A DNA stretch of 64,000 bases from contig NZ_NCXM01000004.1 in the NCBI RefSeq assembly GCF_002104765.1, positions 62,001 to 126,000 of the forward strand, written 5' to 3'. The translations under genes and the position numbers were made by a program. The notes beneath the pieces are model-generated. The model was not told where the DNA came from, searched no databases, and was given only the letters and a program-made list of their open reading frames with translations. Positions within the stretch are counted from its first letter, which is position 1. Each line of letters starts with the position of its first letter. Positions 8,291 through 17,469 of the stretch are shown one piece after another. This DNA comes from Mycolicibacterium vulneris (GTDB taxonomy: Bacteria > Actinomycetota > Actinomycetes > Mycobacteriales > Mycobacteriaceae).

Positions 8291-9556
8291 ATGAAGGTCG
8301 ACGACCTGATTTTGGTGAGCATTGACGACCACGTGGTCGAGCCGCCGGACATGTTCCTGCGGCACGTGCCCGCCAAATACAGGAACGAGGCGCCCGTCGT
8401 CGTCACCGACGACAAGGGCGTGGACCAGTGGATGTACCAGGGCAGGCCGCAGGGCGTCAGCGGCCTCAACGCGGTGGTGTCGTGGCCCGCCGAGGAGTGG
8501 GGCCGCGATCCCGCCGGCTTCGCGGAGATGCGCCCCGGCGTCTACGACGTCCACGAACGCGTCCGGGACATGAACCGCAACGGCATCCTCGCGTCGATGT
8601 GCTTCCCGACGTTCACCGGCTTCTCGGCCCGGCACCTCAACATGACGCGCGAGGACGTCACCCTGGTGATGGTGTCGGCCTACAACGACTGGCACATCGA
8701 CGAATGGGCCGGCTCCTACCCGGACCGCTTCATCCCGATCGCGATCCTGCCGACCTGGACACCCGAGGGCATGTGCGCCGAGATCCGTCGGGTCGCCGCA
8801 AAGGGCTGCCGGGCCGTCACCATGCCGGAATTGCCGCACCTGGAAGGACTTCCGAGCTACCACGACGAGGACTACTGGGGTCTGGTGTTCCGCACGCTGT
8901 CCGAGGAGAACGTGGTGATGTGCCTGCACATCGGCACCGGCTTCGGGGCAATCAGCATGGCGCCCAACGCGCCGATCGACAACCTGATCATCCTGGCCAC
9001 CCAGGTGTCGGCGATGTGCGCCCAGGATCTGCTGTGGGGCCCCGCGATGCGCAACTATCCCGACCTGAAATTCGCCTTCTCCGAAGGCGGTATCGGCTGG
9101 ATTCCGTTCTACCTGGACCGCAGCGACCGCCACTACACCAACCAGAAGTGGCTGCGCCGCGACTTCGGCGACAAGCTGCCCAGTGATGTGTTTCGTGACC
9201 ATTCGCTGGCCTGCTACGTCACCGACAAGACGTCGCTGAAGCTGCGCCACGAGATCGGCATCGACATCATCGCGTGGGAGTGCGACTATCCGCACTCGGA
9301 CTGCTTCTGGCCGGACGCGCCCGAGCAGGTGCTCGCAGAACTGGACGCCGCCGGCGCCGACGATTCCGACATCGACAAGATCACCTGGGGCAACGCCTGC
9401 CGGTTCTTCGGCTGGGATCCGTTCGCCCGGACCCCACGCGAGCAGGCGAACGTCAAGGCCTTGCGCGCCAAGGGAAGTGATGTGGACGTGTCGATCCGGT
9501 CGCGTGCCGAGTGGGCGCGTCGCTACCAGCGAAAGCAGCTCGCGCAGCTGACGTAG
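8291..9556 (+). CDS. amidohydrolase-2 family metal-dependent hydrolase/decarboxylase
   Basis: 421 residues of the ACMSD-like amidohydrolase family. The metal motif DDH (residues 12-14) follows the first strand, a histidine lies in CLHIGTGFG and the terminal metal/catalytic Asp region is ECDYPHSD. Members hydrolyse or decarboxylate cyclic and aromatic acids. The start at 8291 is supported by GGAGAGG seven bases upstream; it follows the EthD-like gene by 41 bp. The operon context (ferredoxin, barrel protein, FadD across the promoter) suggests a role in degrading a ring-containing compound, but the substrate cannot be read from the sequence. Confidence 0.8.
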   Translation: MKVDDLILVSIDDHVVEPPDMFLRHVPAKYRNEAPVVVTDDKGVDQWMYQGRPQGVSGLNAVVSWPAEEWGRDPAGFAEMRPGVYDVHERVRDMNRNGILASMCFPTFTGFSARHLNMTREDVTLVMVSAYNDWHIDEWAGSYPDRFIPIAILPTWTPEGMCAEIRRVAAKGCRAVTMPELPHLEGLPSYHDEDYWGLVFRTLSEENVVMCLHIGTGFGAISMAPNAPIDNLIILATQVSAMCAQDLLWGPAMRNYPDLKFAFSEGGIGWIPFYLDRSDRHYTNQKWLRRDFGDKLPSDVFRDHSLACYVTDKTSLKLRHEIGIDIIAWECDYPHSDCFWPDAPEQVLAELDAAGADDSDIDKITWGNACRFFGWDPFARTPREQANVKALRAKGSDVDVSIRSRAEWARRYQRKQLAQLT

Positions 9557-9702
9557 CGCGGCCGGTCAGCCCGTCGGCGGGTTGACGAACCAGACGTTCT
9601 CTCGCGCAGGCTGCGGCTACGCCAGCCGTCGGCCGTGCGCGTCAACGACGGCGTCACGCTTGGCAGCGAACTCGATGGAATAGATCTCTACCGCCCGTAT
9701 CT

Positions 9703-10543
9703 TCAGCTGGTGGTGTCGGCGATTGTGCCCGCCGGCGATACGCGGTGATCAGTGATTGGTAGCTGTGCCAGCGCCGGACCCAGCTTTTCGAGTTGGCGCA
9801 CCCCGGCTGCGAAGTCGCCCCCGACCGGCAGCAGCAACGCCACGTGATCCGCGCCCGCGGTCAAGTGCTCGCACACCATCGCCGCGATGCACGACGAATC
9901 ATTCTGGGCCACAAGCATATCCTCGGTGAGGCTCAACCCCATGACCAGGAGCTTGTCCGGTCCCAACGCCTCGCGGGCGTGGGCGGTGGACTCCGGCGGC
10001 AGCCCGGCGGGAAACGCGCCATCCGCCTTTTCATCAGCCAGCGCAAGCATTTTCGGCCCGTTGGCGGCGACGATCCGGGGATACGGCGCTTCCGGTGCCA
10101 GCGGCCATGTCGGGCTGTCCATCGCCTCCAGGTAGTCGCGCATGGTGGCCAGCGGGCTGCCGAATTCGCGGCCGACGCTGGCCGCCTGCTCCAGGTAACC
10201 CACCCCTAGGCCGAGCGCAAGCCTACCCGGATACGCCTGCGCCAGTTGGGCTGCCGCTGCGTGCATGGTCTGGGCCGGCCGGGCCCAAACGTTGGCGATG
10301 CACGTGCCGAAGGTCATTCGGTCGGTGGCGGCCAACAGTACGGCGAGCTGCACCAAGGCATCCTTGCCGATGACCTCGTTGGTCCAGACCGCGCCGTACC
10401 CAGCGTTTTCCAGACTGCGCGCGGCCTCCCGCAAAAGGTCGGCCGGCGGGCGCGCTGGTGAACGAGACGGGCAGACACACCCCAACCGGGCCCAGCGCCT
10501 GGCGTGCCGAGGCGATCACTGAATCAGTCACGGTTCCGCTCAC
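9703..10543 (-). pseudogene. LLM-class F420-dependent oxidoreductase, frameshifted
   Basis: Two minus-strand frames together make one LLM-type flavoenzyme. The N-terminus (MSGTVTDSVIASARQ to PVSFTSAP) lies in one frame from 10543. The body (PPADLLREAARSLENAGY, then VWTNEVIGKDALVQ, then GRLALGLGVGYLEQ) continues in another. The switch falls around 10450-10456 in a GCGCGCCCGCCGGCC run and is explained by one extra base. The first codon overlaps the stop of the epimerase gene upstream by 4 bp. It is either a true pseudogene or a sequencing error in a GC homopolymer-like tract. The remaining 80% is uninterrupted. Confidence 0.7.
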
Positions 10544-11433
10544 TCGCCGAAGTAGTGGCCGGCGTCGAGGTCCTCGAGCAACCCCGGTCGTTCCGAGTGC
10601 CAGTCGAGGATCTTCTGCGTCAAGGCATTCGACGTCGGGTTGTCCAGCGACGCGAAGAGCGCGAGAAAGCCGAAGTGGCCGGCATTTTCGGCGGCGATGC
10701 TGGACGTCGGCACGTCCAGGTGACGACCGATGACGGCGGCGATGTCCCGGAACGGCACTCCCTCATCGGCGACGCCGTGCAAACGCGTCCCGGCGGGCGC
10801 ATTTTCGAGCGCCAGCCGGCACAAGCGCGCGGCGTCGAGCGTGTGCACCCCTGGCCAGCGGTTGGCACCATCACCGATGTAGCCGGACACGCCGGCATCG
10901 CGGGCGACGTTGATCAGGTGGTGGGCGAAGCCATGGTGATCCAGGTCGCTGTGCACCAGGGGCGCAAGGCGGATCACCGACGACCGAACCCCGCGCTCGG
11001 CGAGCGCGATCACCGCGTTTTCCGAGTCAACCCGCGGGCCGGATGGCACCGTGTCCTGCTCGGTGGCGACATCGCCCTGTCTCAGCAGCGCAAGCAGCAA
11101 CGTTCCGGACGTGCTGACGAATGGCCGATCGGAACCGACGAGCGCTTCCCCGATGGCGCGCACAGCGCGCAGGTCCGTCTCGGCCGCGCCCGCGAAGTCA
11201 TCGAAGTCATGCTTGAAGGCGAGGTGGATGACGCCGTCGGACGCCGCGGCCGCGTCGCGCAGGCTGTCGAGGTCGTCAAGATCTCCCCGGCGCGGTGTTG
11301 CCCCCGCGGCTTGGAGGGCGGCGGCGCCGGCGTCCGACCGCGCCAAACCGGTGACCTGATGCCCGGCGTCGAGGAGTTCGGTGACAACGGCGGAGCCGAT
11401 GTGACCGGTCGCGCCCGTGACAAAGACGTGCAT
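10540..11433 (-). CDS. NAD(P)-dependent epimerase/dehydratase family protein
   Basis: 297 residues beginning MHVFVTGATGHIGSAVV, the Rossmann GxxGxxG of extended/atypical SDRs. It lacks a clear YxxxK: the active-site region reads FVSTSGTLLL then SENAVIALAERG. It may therefore act as an atypical reductase or NAD(P)-sensing protein. It is divergent from the LysR gene with a 164-bp shared upstream region, so it is probably that regulator's target. The frameshifted LLM gene follows with a 4-bp overlap. Confidence 0.82.
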   Translation of the reverse strand: MHVFVTGATGHIGSAVVTELLDAGHQVTGLARSDAGAAALQAAGATPRRGDLDDLDSLRDAAAASDGVIHLAFKHDFDDFAGAAETDLRAVRAIGEALVGSDRPFVSTSGTLLLALLRQGDVATEQDTVPSGPRVDSENAVIALAERGVRSSVIRLAPLVHSDLDHHGFAHHLINVARDAGVSGYIGDGANRWPGVHTLDAARLCRLALENAPAGTRLHGVADEGVPFRDIAAVIGRHLDVPTSSIAAENAGHFGFLALFASLDNPTSNALTQKILDWHSERPGLLEDLDAGHYFGE

Positions 11434-11597
11434 GAGAGTTTCCTTCTGGTCCCGTGGGTGTATGCCATCAAGTCAATGGCGGCGGGAAACCCGTGTCCAA
11501 GTCCTGTTTCATATGGCGCGATGCAATTCAGGTATCACCGCAGTTCACCGTGGCTTCTGACGCGTAAATCGCGGCCAGAGCGGATTACACTGAGCGC

Positions 11598-12503
11598 ATG
11601 ACGGACTCGGCATCGCCGGTGGTGGATCTTGACCTGCGGTTGGTGGGTTACTTCGTCGTCGTCGCGGAGCATCGGCACTTCGGCCGGGCTGCCTCAGCGC
11701 TGCGCGTCGCGCAGCCGTCGTTGAGCCGCCAGATTCGCCGGCTCGAGCAGCAACTCGGCGTCCGTCTGTTGGACCGCACCCCGCAGGGCACCCGGCTCAC
11801 GGAGGCGGGCGAGGTGTTTCTGCCCCGGGCCAAGGCGCTGCTGCGTTCGGCCGCCCAAGCCACCGCGCAGGCGCGAGCGGCCGCGCAGCCCAGCCGGATC
11901 ACCATCGGGTACACGATGGGCATGATCGTCACACCCGCGGTGCGCGAGATGCGCCGCGAGCATCCCGAAGTCGATGTTCAAGTCACGCATTTGGATTGGG
12001 ACCAGGCGCTCGATGCGTTGCTCGGCCATCGGGTGGACGCGGTGGTGACCCGGCTGCCGTTTCCGACCGAGGGGCTGCACGTGACGATCCTGTACGACGA
12101 ACCCCGGGTGCTGGCGATACCCGTCGACCATCGCCTGGCCGGCCGGGAATCGGTCACCCTCGACGACATCGCCGACGAACCCATGCCGCGGGTGCGGCAT
12201 TCGGATCCGGCCTGGAGCGCCTTCTGGCGCATCGATCCGCGACCCGACGGTCGCCGGGCACCCGATGGCCCATTCATCGATGCACTGGAGGACAAGTTCG
12301 AACTCATCGCCTCGGGACAAGCGGTGGCGATCACGGCGGGTGTCCACGGCAACGGCGTGCGGCCGGATATCACCACGGTGCCGTTGGAAGGTGTTGAACC
12401 CAGCCATGTCGTACTGGCTTGTCGCGCTGGGGATCGCAGCCGTCTGCTGGCGGCCTTCCGCAAGATCGCTGAGGCTGTCCTCACCGGACCTGCGCCGGTC
12501 TGA
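11598..12503 (+). CDS. LysR-family transcriptional regulator
   Basis: 301 residues with an N-terminal winged helix-turn-helix (about residues 15-70): HRHFGRAASALRVAQPSLSR then LEQQLGVRLLDRTPQGTRLT. A periplasmic-binding-like effector domain follows. LysR proteins usually control the divergent neighbour, here the epimerase/LLM unit at 9703-11433, using a small-molecule co-inducer. The ligand cannot be predicted. Confidence 0.93.
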   Translation: MTDSASPVVDLDLRLVGYFVVVAEHRHFGRAASALRVAQPSLSRQIRRLEQQLGVRLLDRTPQGTRLTEAGEVFLPRAKALLRSAAQATAQARAAAQPSRITIGYTMGMIVTPAVREMRREHPEVDVQVTHLDWDQALDALLGHRVDAVVTRLPFPTEGLHVTILYDEPRVLAIPVDHRLAGRESVTLDDIADEPMPRVRHSDPAWSAFWRIDPRPDGRRAPDGPFIDALEDKFELIASGQAVAITAGVHGNGVRPDITTVPLEGVEPSHVVLACRAGDRSRLLAAFRKIAEAVLTGPAPV

Positions 12504-12561
12504 GCGGCGCGCGCTGCTCAATCCCCACAGACGCGCGGCTGGCCGCAAACTCGCAAGTTGA

Positions 12562-13602
12562 CTACGCCTGGGGAAGCTCCGGTGCCGGCCGGTACTCGGG
12601 CTCATACCCCGAGACGTGGATCGGGCTGCCCACCAACCGGAATTCGCCCGCTGTCACAACCACTTCCGGCGTGGCCTCGAGCGCCTCAGGCAGGGTTCGG
12701 ACGGCGGCCGCCGGAACTCCCAGCGGGCGCAGCCGTCGCTCCCACCCGACGGCGCTGTCGGTGGCCAGCATCGCGGTGACGACGGTCAGCACTTCGTCGC
12801 GCCGGGCGACTCGCTCGGCCATCGTCTCGAAGCCGCCGATGCCCGCCTCGGCGGCAAACGACTTCCAGAATCCGTCGTGCGTGATGAACAGCGCCAGGTA
12901 TCCCTCGGCCGTCGGAAAGAGCTGTGCCGGAACGTAATAGGAATGGGCGCCGTAGGGGCGGCGCTGCGGCTCGACGCCGCTGTTGAGATATGCCGATGCG
13001 TGGTAGTTCAGCTGGGACAACATGACGTCGCGCAGCGACACATCCACCTGGCCGCCGGTTCCCGAGATGATCTTCGCCAAGAGCCCCAGTGCCGCAGTCA
13101 TTCCCGTGGAGTTGTCGGCCGAGGAGTATCCGGGCAACGTCGGCGGACCGTCCGGGTCGCCGGTCAGGGCAGCGGTGCCCACACCTGCCTGCACCACATA
13201 ATCGAAGGCCGGGTCGTCGCCGCCGTAAAGGCCGAAGCCGGTGATCGCCACGCAGACAATCTTCTCGTTGTGCCGGCGCAACTCGTCGTAGGTCAGGCCC
13301 AGTCGGCGGATGGCGGACGGCTTCAGGTTCACCAGCAGCGCATGCGATTCGGCGACCAGTTCGCCTAATCGTTGCTGCCCCGCATCGGAATTCAGGTCCA
13401 GCGTGATGCTGGACTTGTTGCGGTTGAGGCTGGCGAAGTAGGTGGCACCCACACTGCGGGAGATCTCGCCGCCGGCGGGCTCGATCTTGGTGACCTCGGC
13501 ACCGAGATCGGCCAGCATCATGGTCGCATACGGACCCGCCAGCATGGTGCCGACCTCGAGGATACGTATCCCGGCCAGCGGTCCGGTGTTGTCTGCGGTC
13601 AA
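12562..13602 (-). CDS. CaiB/BaiF-type (class III) CoA-transferase
   Basis: About 346 residues starting LTADNTGPLAGIRILEVG, with GPYATMMLADLGAEVTKIEP, NRNKSSITLDL and LVNLKPSAI. These are the standard landmarks of family III CoA-transferases, which move CoA between acids. The start is a TTG at 13602 that overlaps the TGA stop of the upstream LLM gene (TTGA), so translation is coupled. It is shorter than the usual 380-400 residues. It follows the mutase and LLM genes in one minus-strand operon and may supply the acyl-CoA substrate of that pathway. Confidence 0.87.
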   Translation of the reverse strand: MTADNTGPLAGIRILEVGTMLAGPYATMMLADLGAEVTKIEPAGGEISRSVGATYFASLNRNKSSITLDLNSDAGQQRLGELVAESHALLVNLKPSAIRRLGLTYDELRRHNEKIVCVAITGFGLYGGDDPAFDYVVQAGVGTAALTGDPDGPPTLPGYSSADNSTGMTAALGLLAKIISGTGGQVDVSLRDVMLSQLNYHASAYLNSGVEPQRRPYGAHSYYVPAQLFPTAEGYLALFITHDGFWKSFAAEAGIGGFETMAERVARRDEVLTVVTAMLATDSAVGWERRLRPLGVPAAAVRTLPEALEATPEVVVTAGEFRLVGSPIHVSGYEPEYRPAPELPQA

Positions 13603-14555
13603 CGCAATTCCGCGGCGAGTGAGGCGATCATTTCGCGGGTGCGCCCCTTGGACGCGACCAGCTCGTCGCGGTTGTCGCCGATCGGCAGCAGCCGCACGGA
13701 CAGATCCGTCACACCGGCGTCGGCGAATCGGCGCATCCGGGCCAGGATCGCCTCCTCGTCGCCGGCCGCACACAGATCACCGACATCGCGGGCGTCGCCG
13801 CGGTCGAGCAGGCGCTGGTAGTTGGGCGACACCTCGGCCTCGCCCAGGATGCGGTTGGCCCGCTCCTTGGCCTCATCGACTTGCCCAGGCGCACACAGGC
13901 ATACCGGGATTCCCGCCACGATGCGCGGTGCGGGCCGCCCAGCGTCCGCAGCGGCCTTGGTGATCTTCGGCGCGATGTGATCGCCAATCGCGCGCTCGTC
14001 GGCCATCCACAGCACGGTGCCGTCGGCGAGTTCACCGGCGATCTGCAGCATCACCGGTCCCAGCGCGGCGACGAGCACCGGCATCGGGGTATCGGCCCCG
14101 ATCGCCAACGGATTGTGCACCTTGAACGAATCGTTCTCGACCTCAACCGATCCCGGCCCGGCAACAGCGCTGTTGAGCACCTGCAGGTAATCGCGGGTGT
14201 AGGCGGCCGGCTTCTCGTACGGCAGGCCGAGCATGTCCCGGATGATCCAGTGGTGCGACGGGCCGACGCCGAGCGCCAGCCGCCCGCCGGCCACCGCATG
14301 CGTCGAGAGCGCCTGGCGGGCAAGGGCGATCGGGTGCTGGGCCTGCAGCGGCACCACGGCTGTGCCCAATTCGATGCGCGAGCTGTGGGTGGCCATCAGC
14401 GACACCATGGTCAGGCAGTCGAAGTCGTTGGGCACCTGCGGCATCCACGCCGTGTCCAGGCCCGCGGATTCGGCCCATTCGATATCGGAGACAAGTCTGT
14501 CCACCTTGCGGGCCATGTCGCCACGCTCGGCGCCGATCATCACTCCGACGCGCAT
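13599..14555 (-). CDS. LLM-class F420-dependent oxidoreductase
   Basis: 318 residues of the luciferase-like monooxygenase fold used by mycobacterial F420 enzymes: MRVGVMIG at the N-terminus, the segment SRIELGTAVVPLQAQHPIAL and GGRLALGVGPSHHW. It probably performs hydride transfer to or from F420 or FMN on an unknown substrate. It overlaps the small mutase subunit gene by 16 bp upstream and the CoA-transferase by 4 bp downstream. The four genes therefore form a tight operon. Confidence 0.9.
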   Translation of the reverse strand: MRVGVMIGAERGDMARKVDRLVSDIEWAESAGLDTAWMPQVPNDFDCLTMVSLMATHSSRIELGTAVVPLQAQHPIALARQALSTHAVAGGRLALGVGPSHHWIIRDMLGLPYEKPAAYTRDYLQVLNSAVAGPGSVEVENDSFKVHNPLAIGADTPMPVLVAALGPVMLQIAGELADGTVLWMADERAIGDHIAPKITKAAADAGRPAPRIVAGIPVCLCAPGQVDEAKERANRILGEAEVSPNYQRLLDRGDARDVGDLCAAGDEEAILARMRRFADAGVTDLSVRLLPIGDNRDELVASKGRTREMIASLAAELR

Positions 14556-14980
14556 GATTCCTCCGTGACTGGGTCGTTCGAGTCGATGTCCGCCGTGCCG
14601 GTCAGTGCGCGGATGTCGCGCACCAGGTTGTCCAACGGTGTCCCGGTGGGGAATACCGCGGCGGCGCCGGCGGAGAGCAGCTTGGGGACGTCGGCGTGCG
14701 GGATGGTGCCCCCGACGACGACGGCGATGTCGGCGGCATCGGCGGCGCGCAGGGCCTCCACGGTGCGCGCGGTGAGGGCCAGGTGGGCACCGGACAGGAT
14801 GCTCAACCCCACCACCGCCACGTCCTCCTGGACGGCAATCGAGGCGATGTCCTCGATGCGCTGGCGGATGCCGGTGTAGATGACTTCGAACCCGGCGTCA
14901 CGCAGGGTGCGGGCGACGATCTTCGCGCCGCGGTCATGCCCGTCCAGGCCGGGTTTGGCAACGAGTACGCGGACGGCCAT
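14540..14980 (-). CDS. B12-binding small subunit of acyl-CoA mutase
   Basis: A 146-residue cobalamin-binding domain. It has the lower-axial-ligand motif DGHDRG (the DxHxxG histidine), the SILSG segment and the VVGGTIP loop. A free-standing B12 subunit is typical of IcmB, HcmB and archaeal-type mutases rather than of fused MutB. The ATG follows immediately after the TAG stop of the large subunit, so production of the two chains should be coupled. Confidence 0.93.
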   Translation of the reverse strand: MAVRVLVAKPGLDGHDRGAKIVARTLRDAGFEVIYTGIRQRIEDIASIAVQEDVAVVGLSILSGAHLALTARTVEALRAADAADIAVVVGGTIPHADVPKLLSAGAAAVFPTGTPLDNLVRDIRALTGTADIDSNDPVTEESCASE

Positions 14981-16558
14981 CTAGAACACCACCGGTTGCT
15001 GGAATTCGCCCCATACCGCCTTGAGCGCAGAGACCATTTCCCCGACCGTGCAGTACGCGTTGGCGCAGTCGATCAGCTTGTGCATCAGATTGTCATCTCC
15101 TTCGGCTGACCGCGACAGCGCAGCCAACGTGGATTTCACTGCGGCCGAATCCCTTTCGGCCTTGACCTTGGCCAGCCGCTTGAGCTGCAGATCGCGGCCT
15201 TCGGCGTCGAGTTCGTAGGTGACGACATCGTGCGCCAGTTCCTCCGTCACGAACCTGTTGACCCCGACGACGGGCCGGGTGCCGGCTTCGACCTCCTGAT
15301 GCATGTTGAAGGCTTCGTCGGCGATCAGACCCTGCAGGTAACCGTCCTCGATGGCCTGCACCATTCCGCCGTGTCGCTCGAGGTCGGACATGATCTCGAT
15401 GATGCGCTCCTCGGTCGCATCGGTCAGCGCCTCGACGAAGTAGGAGCCGCCGAGCGGGTCGGCGACGCTGGCGACGCCGGTTTCGTGCGCCAAGATCTGC
15501 TGCGTGCGCAATGCCAGTGTGGTGGTTTCCTCGGTCGGCAGGGCGAACGGCTCGTCCCAGGCCGCCGTGAACATCGACTGCACACCACCCAGCACCGCGG
15601 CCATCGCCTCGTAGGCCACCCTGACGATGTTGTTGTGGGCCTGCGGCGCGTACAGCGACGCGCCACCACAGACGCAGCCGAAGCGGAACATGGCCGCCTT
15701 CGCCGTCTTCGCCCCGTAACGCTCCTGCACGATAGTCGCCCAACGCCGCCGTCCCGCACGGTATTTGGCGATCTCCTCGAAGAAATCCCCGTGGGTGTAG
15801 AAGAAGAACGAGATCTGCGGCGCGAACTGGTCGATCGTCATGCGGCCGCGCTCGACCACGGTGTCGCAATACGTCACCCCGTCGGCCAGGGTGAACGCCA
15901 TCTCCTGCACCGCGTTGGCCCCCGCGTCGCGGAAGTGTGCGCCGGCCACCGAAATCGCGTTGAACCGGGGAACCTCGGCCGCACAGAATTCGATGGTGTC
16001 GGCGATCAGTCGCAGCGACGGCTCCGGCGGCCAGATCCAGGTACCGCGCGAGGCGTACTCCTTGAGGATGTCGTTCTGGATGGTCCCCGTGAGCTTCTCC
16101 CGCGGTATCCCCTTTTTCTCGGCGGCGGCGACGTAGAACGCCAGCAGGATCGCCGCCGTCCCGTTGATCGTCATGCTCGTGCTGAGCTTGTCCAACGGGA
16201 TGCCGTCGAACAGGATCTCGAAGTCGGCCAGGGTATCCACCGCGACGCCGACCCGGCCCACCTCCTCGCCGAACTCGGGGTCGTCCGAGTCGTATCCGCA
16301 CTGCGTGGGCAGGTCGAGCGCCACCGACAGCCCCGTGCCGCCCTGCTCCAGCAGGTAGCGATAACGGCGGTTGGATTCCTCGGCGGTGCCGAATCCCGAG
16401 TACTGGCGGAAGGTCCAGAGCTTGCCGCGATAGCCGGACGCGAAATTACCCCGGGTGAAGGGGAACTCACCCGGTTGCGGAGGCTCCGCGCTTACATCCG
16501 CCGGCCCGTACACGGGCTGCAGCGGGATACCAGACGGAGTGTGGGCCGTATTATCCAT
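14981..16558 (-). CDS. B12-dependent acyl-CoA mutase, large (substrate-binding) subunit
   Basis: 525 residues of the TIM-barrel subunit of the methylmalonyl-CoA mutase superfamily, starting MDNTAHTPSG at 16558. It keeps RQY (Tyr53) and an Arg after the KEYAS segment (Arg171), which correspond to the Tyr89/Arg207 pair that binds the carboxylate in methylmalonyl-CoA mutase. However, the SGYH motif is AGAH (Ala207-His208), and the FHCQTSG segment is FGCVCGG (about 293-299). The substrate may therefore differ from methylmalonyl-CoA. It lacks the Ile/Asp pair of 2-hydroxyisobutyryl-CoA mutase. It forms an operon with the B12 subunit, the LLM enzyme and the CoA-transferase; MeaB is at 209-1096. Confidence 0.9.
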   Translation of the reverse strand: MDNTAHTPSGIPLQPVYGPADVSAEPPQPGEFPFTRGNFASGYRGKLWTFRQYSGFGTAEESNRRYRYLLEQGGTGLSVALDLPTQCGYDSDDPEFGEEVGRVGVAVDTLADFEILFDGIPLDKLSTSMTINGTAAILLAFYVAAAEKKGIPREKLTGTIQNDILKEYASRGTWIWPPEPSLRLIADTIEFCAAEVPRFNAISVAGAHFRDAGANAVQEMAFTLADGVTYCDTVVERGRMTIDQFAPQISFFFYTHGDFFEEIAKYRAGRRRWATIVQERYGAKTAKAAMFRFGCVCGGASLYAPQAHNNIVRVAYEAMAAVLGGVQSMFTAAWDEPFALPTEETTTLALRTQQILAHETGVASVADPLGGSYFVEALTDATEERIIEIMSDLERHGGMVQAIEDGYLQGLIADEAFNMHQEVEAGTRPVVGVNRFVTEELAHDVVTYELDAEGRDLQLKRLAKVKAERDSAAVKSTLAALSRSAEGDDNLMHKLIDCANAYCTVGEMVSALKAVWGEFQQPVVF

Positions 16559-16628
16559 CGGTGAATAACGTACTTGCAAAAAAAGAGAATGCCAATACCG
16601 CATACTTGACCAGGTAAAAGGAGGCTCC

Positions 16629-17465
16629 ATGCCCAACGGTTCGCTCGTCGATCGCACCGTCGTCATCTCTGGTGGCAGCCGCGGAATCGGGCTCGCGATC
16701 GGGATCGGTGCGGCCAGGCAGGGCGCCAACGTGGTGCTCCTGGCCAAGACCGACACTCCACATCCCCGCCTGCCCGGGAACGTGCACACCGCGGCGGCCG
16801 AGGTCGTGGCCGCCGGCGGCAAGGTGCTGGCGGTCGTCGGCGACGTCCGTCGCGAAGAGGACGTGCAGCGCGTGGTGGATGCGGCGGTGCAACGGTTCGG
16901 CGGCGTCGACGTCTGCGTCAACAATGCCAGCGCCATCGCGGTGGAACCGACCGCCAAGTTGTCGGCCAAAAAGTACGACCTGATGCAGGAGATCAACCTG
17001 CGCGGCACCTTCCTGCTGACCAAGGCATGCGTGCCCCACCTGTAGAAATCCGCCAACCCGCACGTGCTCACCATCTCGCCACCGGTGAACATGAACCCCC
17101 GGTGGCTGGGCGAGCACCCGGCCTACACGCTGTCCAAGTACGGGATGACGCTGCTGTCGCTGGGCTGGGCGGTGGAATTCGCCTTCCAACCCGGGAGAGC
17201 CGGGATCGGCGTGAATTGCCTTTGGCCGCAGACGTATATCGCGACCGCGGCGGTGGCGAACATGGCCGACGGGGACAAGCTGGCCGAGCCGTCGCGCAGC
17301 CCCGAGATCATGGCCGACGCCGCCGTCGAGATCATCTCTCGCCCCAGCCGGGACGCGACCGGCAACTGCTACATCGACGCCGATGTTCTGCACTCCGCCG
17401 GTGTCGAGGACCTGTCCCGGTACGGCGGCGGCGACCAACCGATTCCGGACCTTTTTCTCGACTGA
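16629..17465 (+). pseudogene. short-chain dehydrogenase (HSDL2-like) with an in-frame stop
   Basis: The reading frame from the ATG at 16629 (preceded by AAAGGAGG) encodes an SDR with the cofactor motif SGGSRGIG and NNAS. It is cut by a TAG at 17043-17045 and continues in the same frame to 17465 with ISPPVNM, the catalytic AYTLSKYGM and a normal C-terminus. A single AAG-to-TAG change would explain it. The truncated 138-residue product lacks the catalytic Tyr/Lys and should be inactive unless the stop is read through. It is divergent from the mutase operon. The family resembles hydroxysteroid-dehydrogenase-like 2 and citronellol-catabolism SDRs. Confidence 0.85.
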
Positions 17466-17469
17466 GCGT

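Noticed and set aside
8105..9295. A 396-codon minus-strand frame opposite the amidohydrolase
   Set aside because: Antisense artefact of a GC-rich gene; no motif, and the plus-strand gene has clear family signatures.
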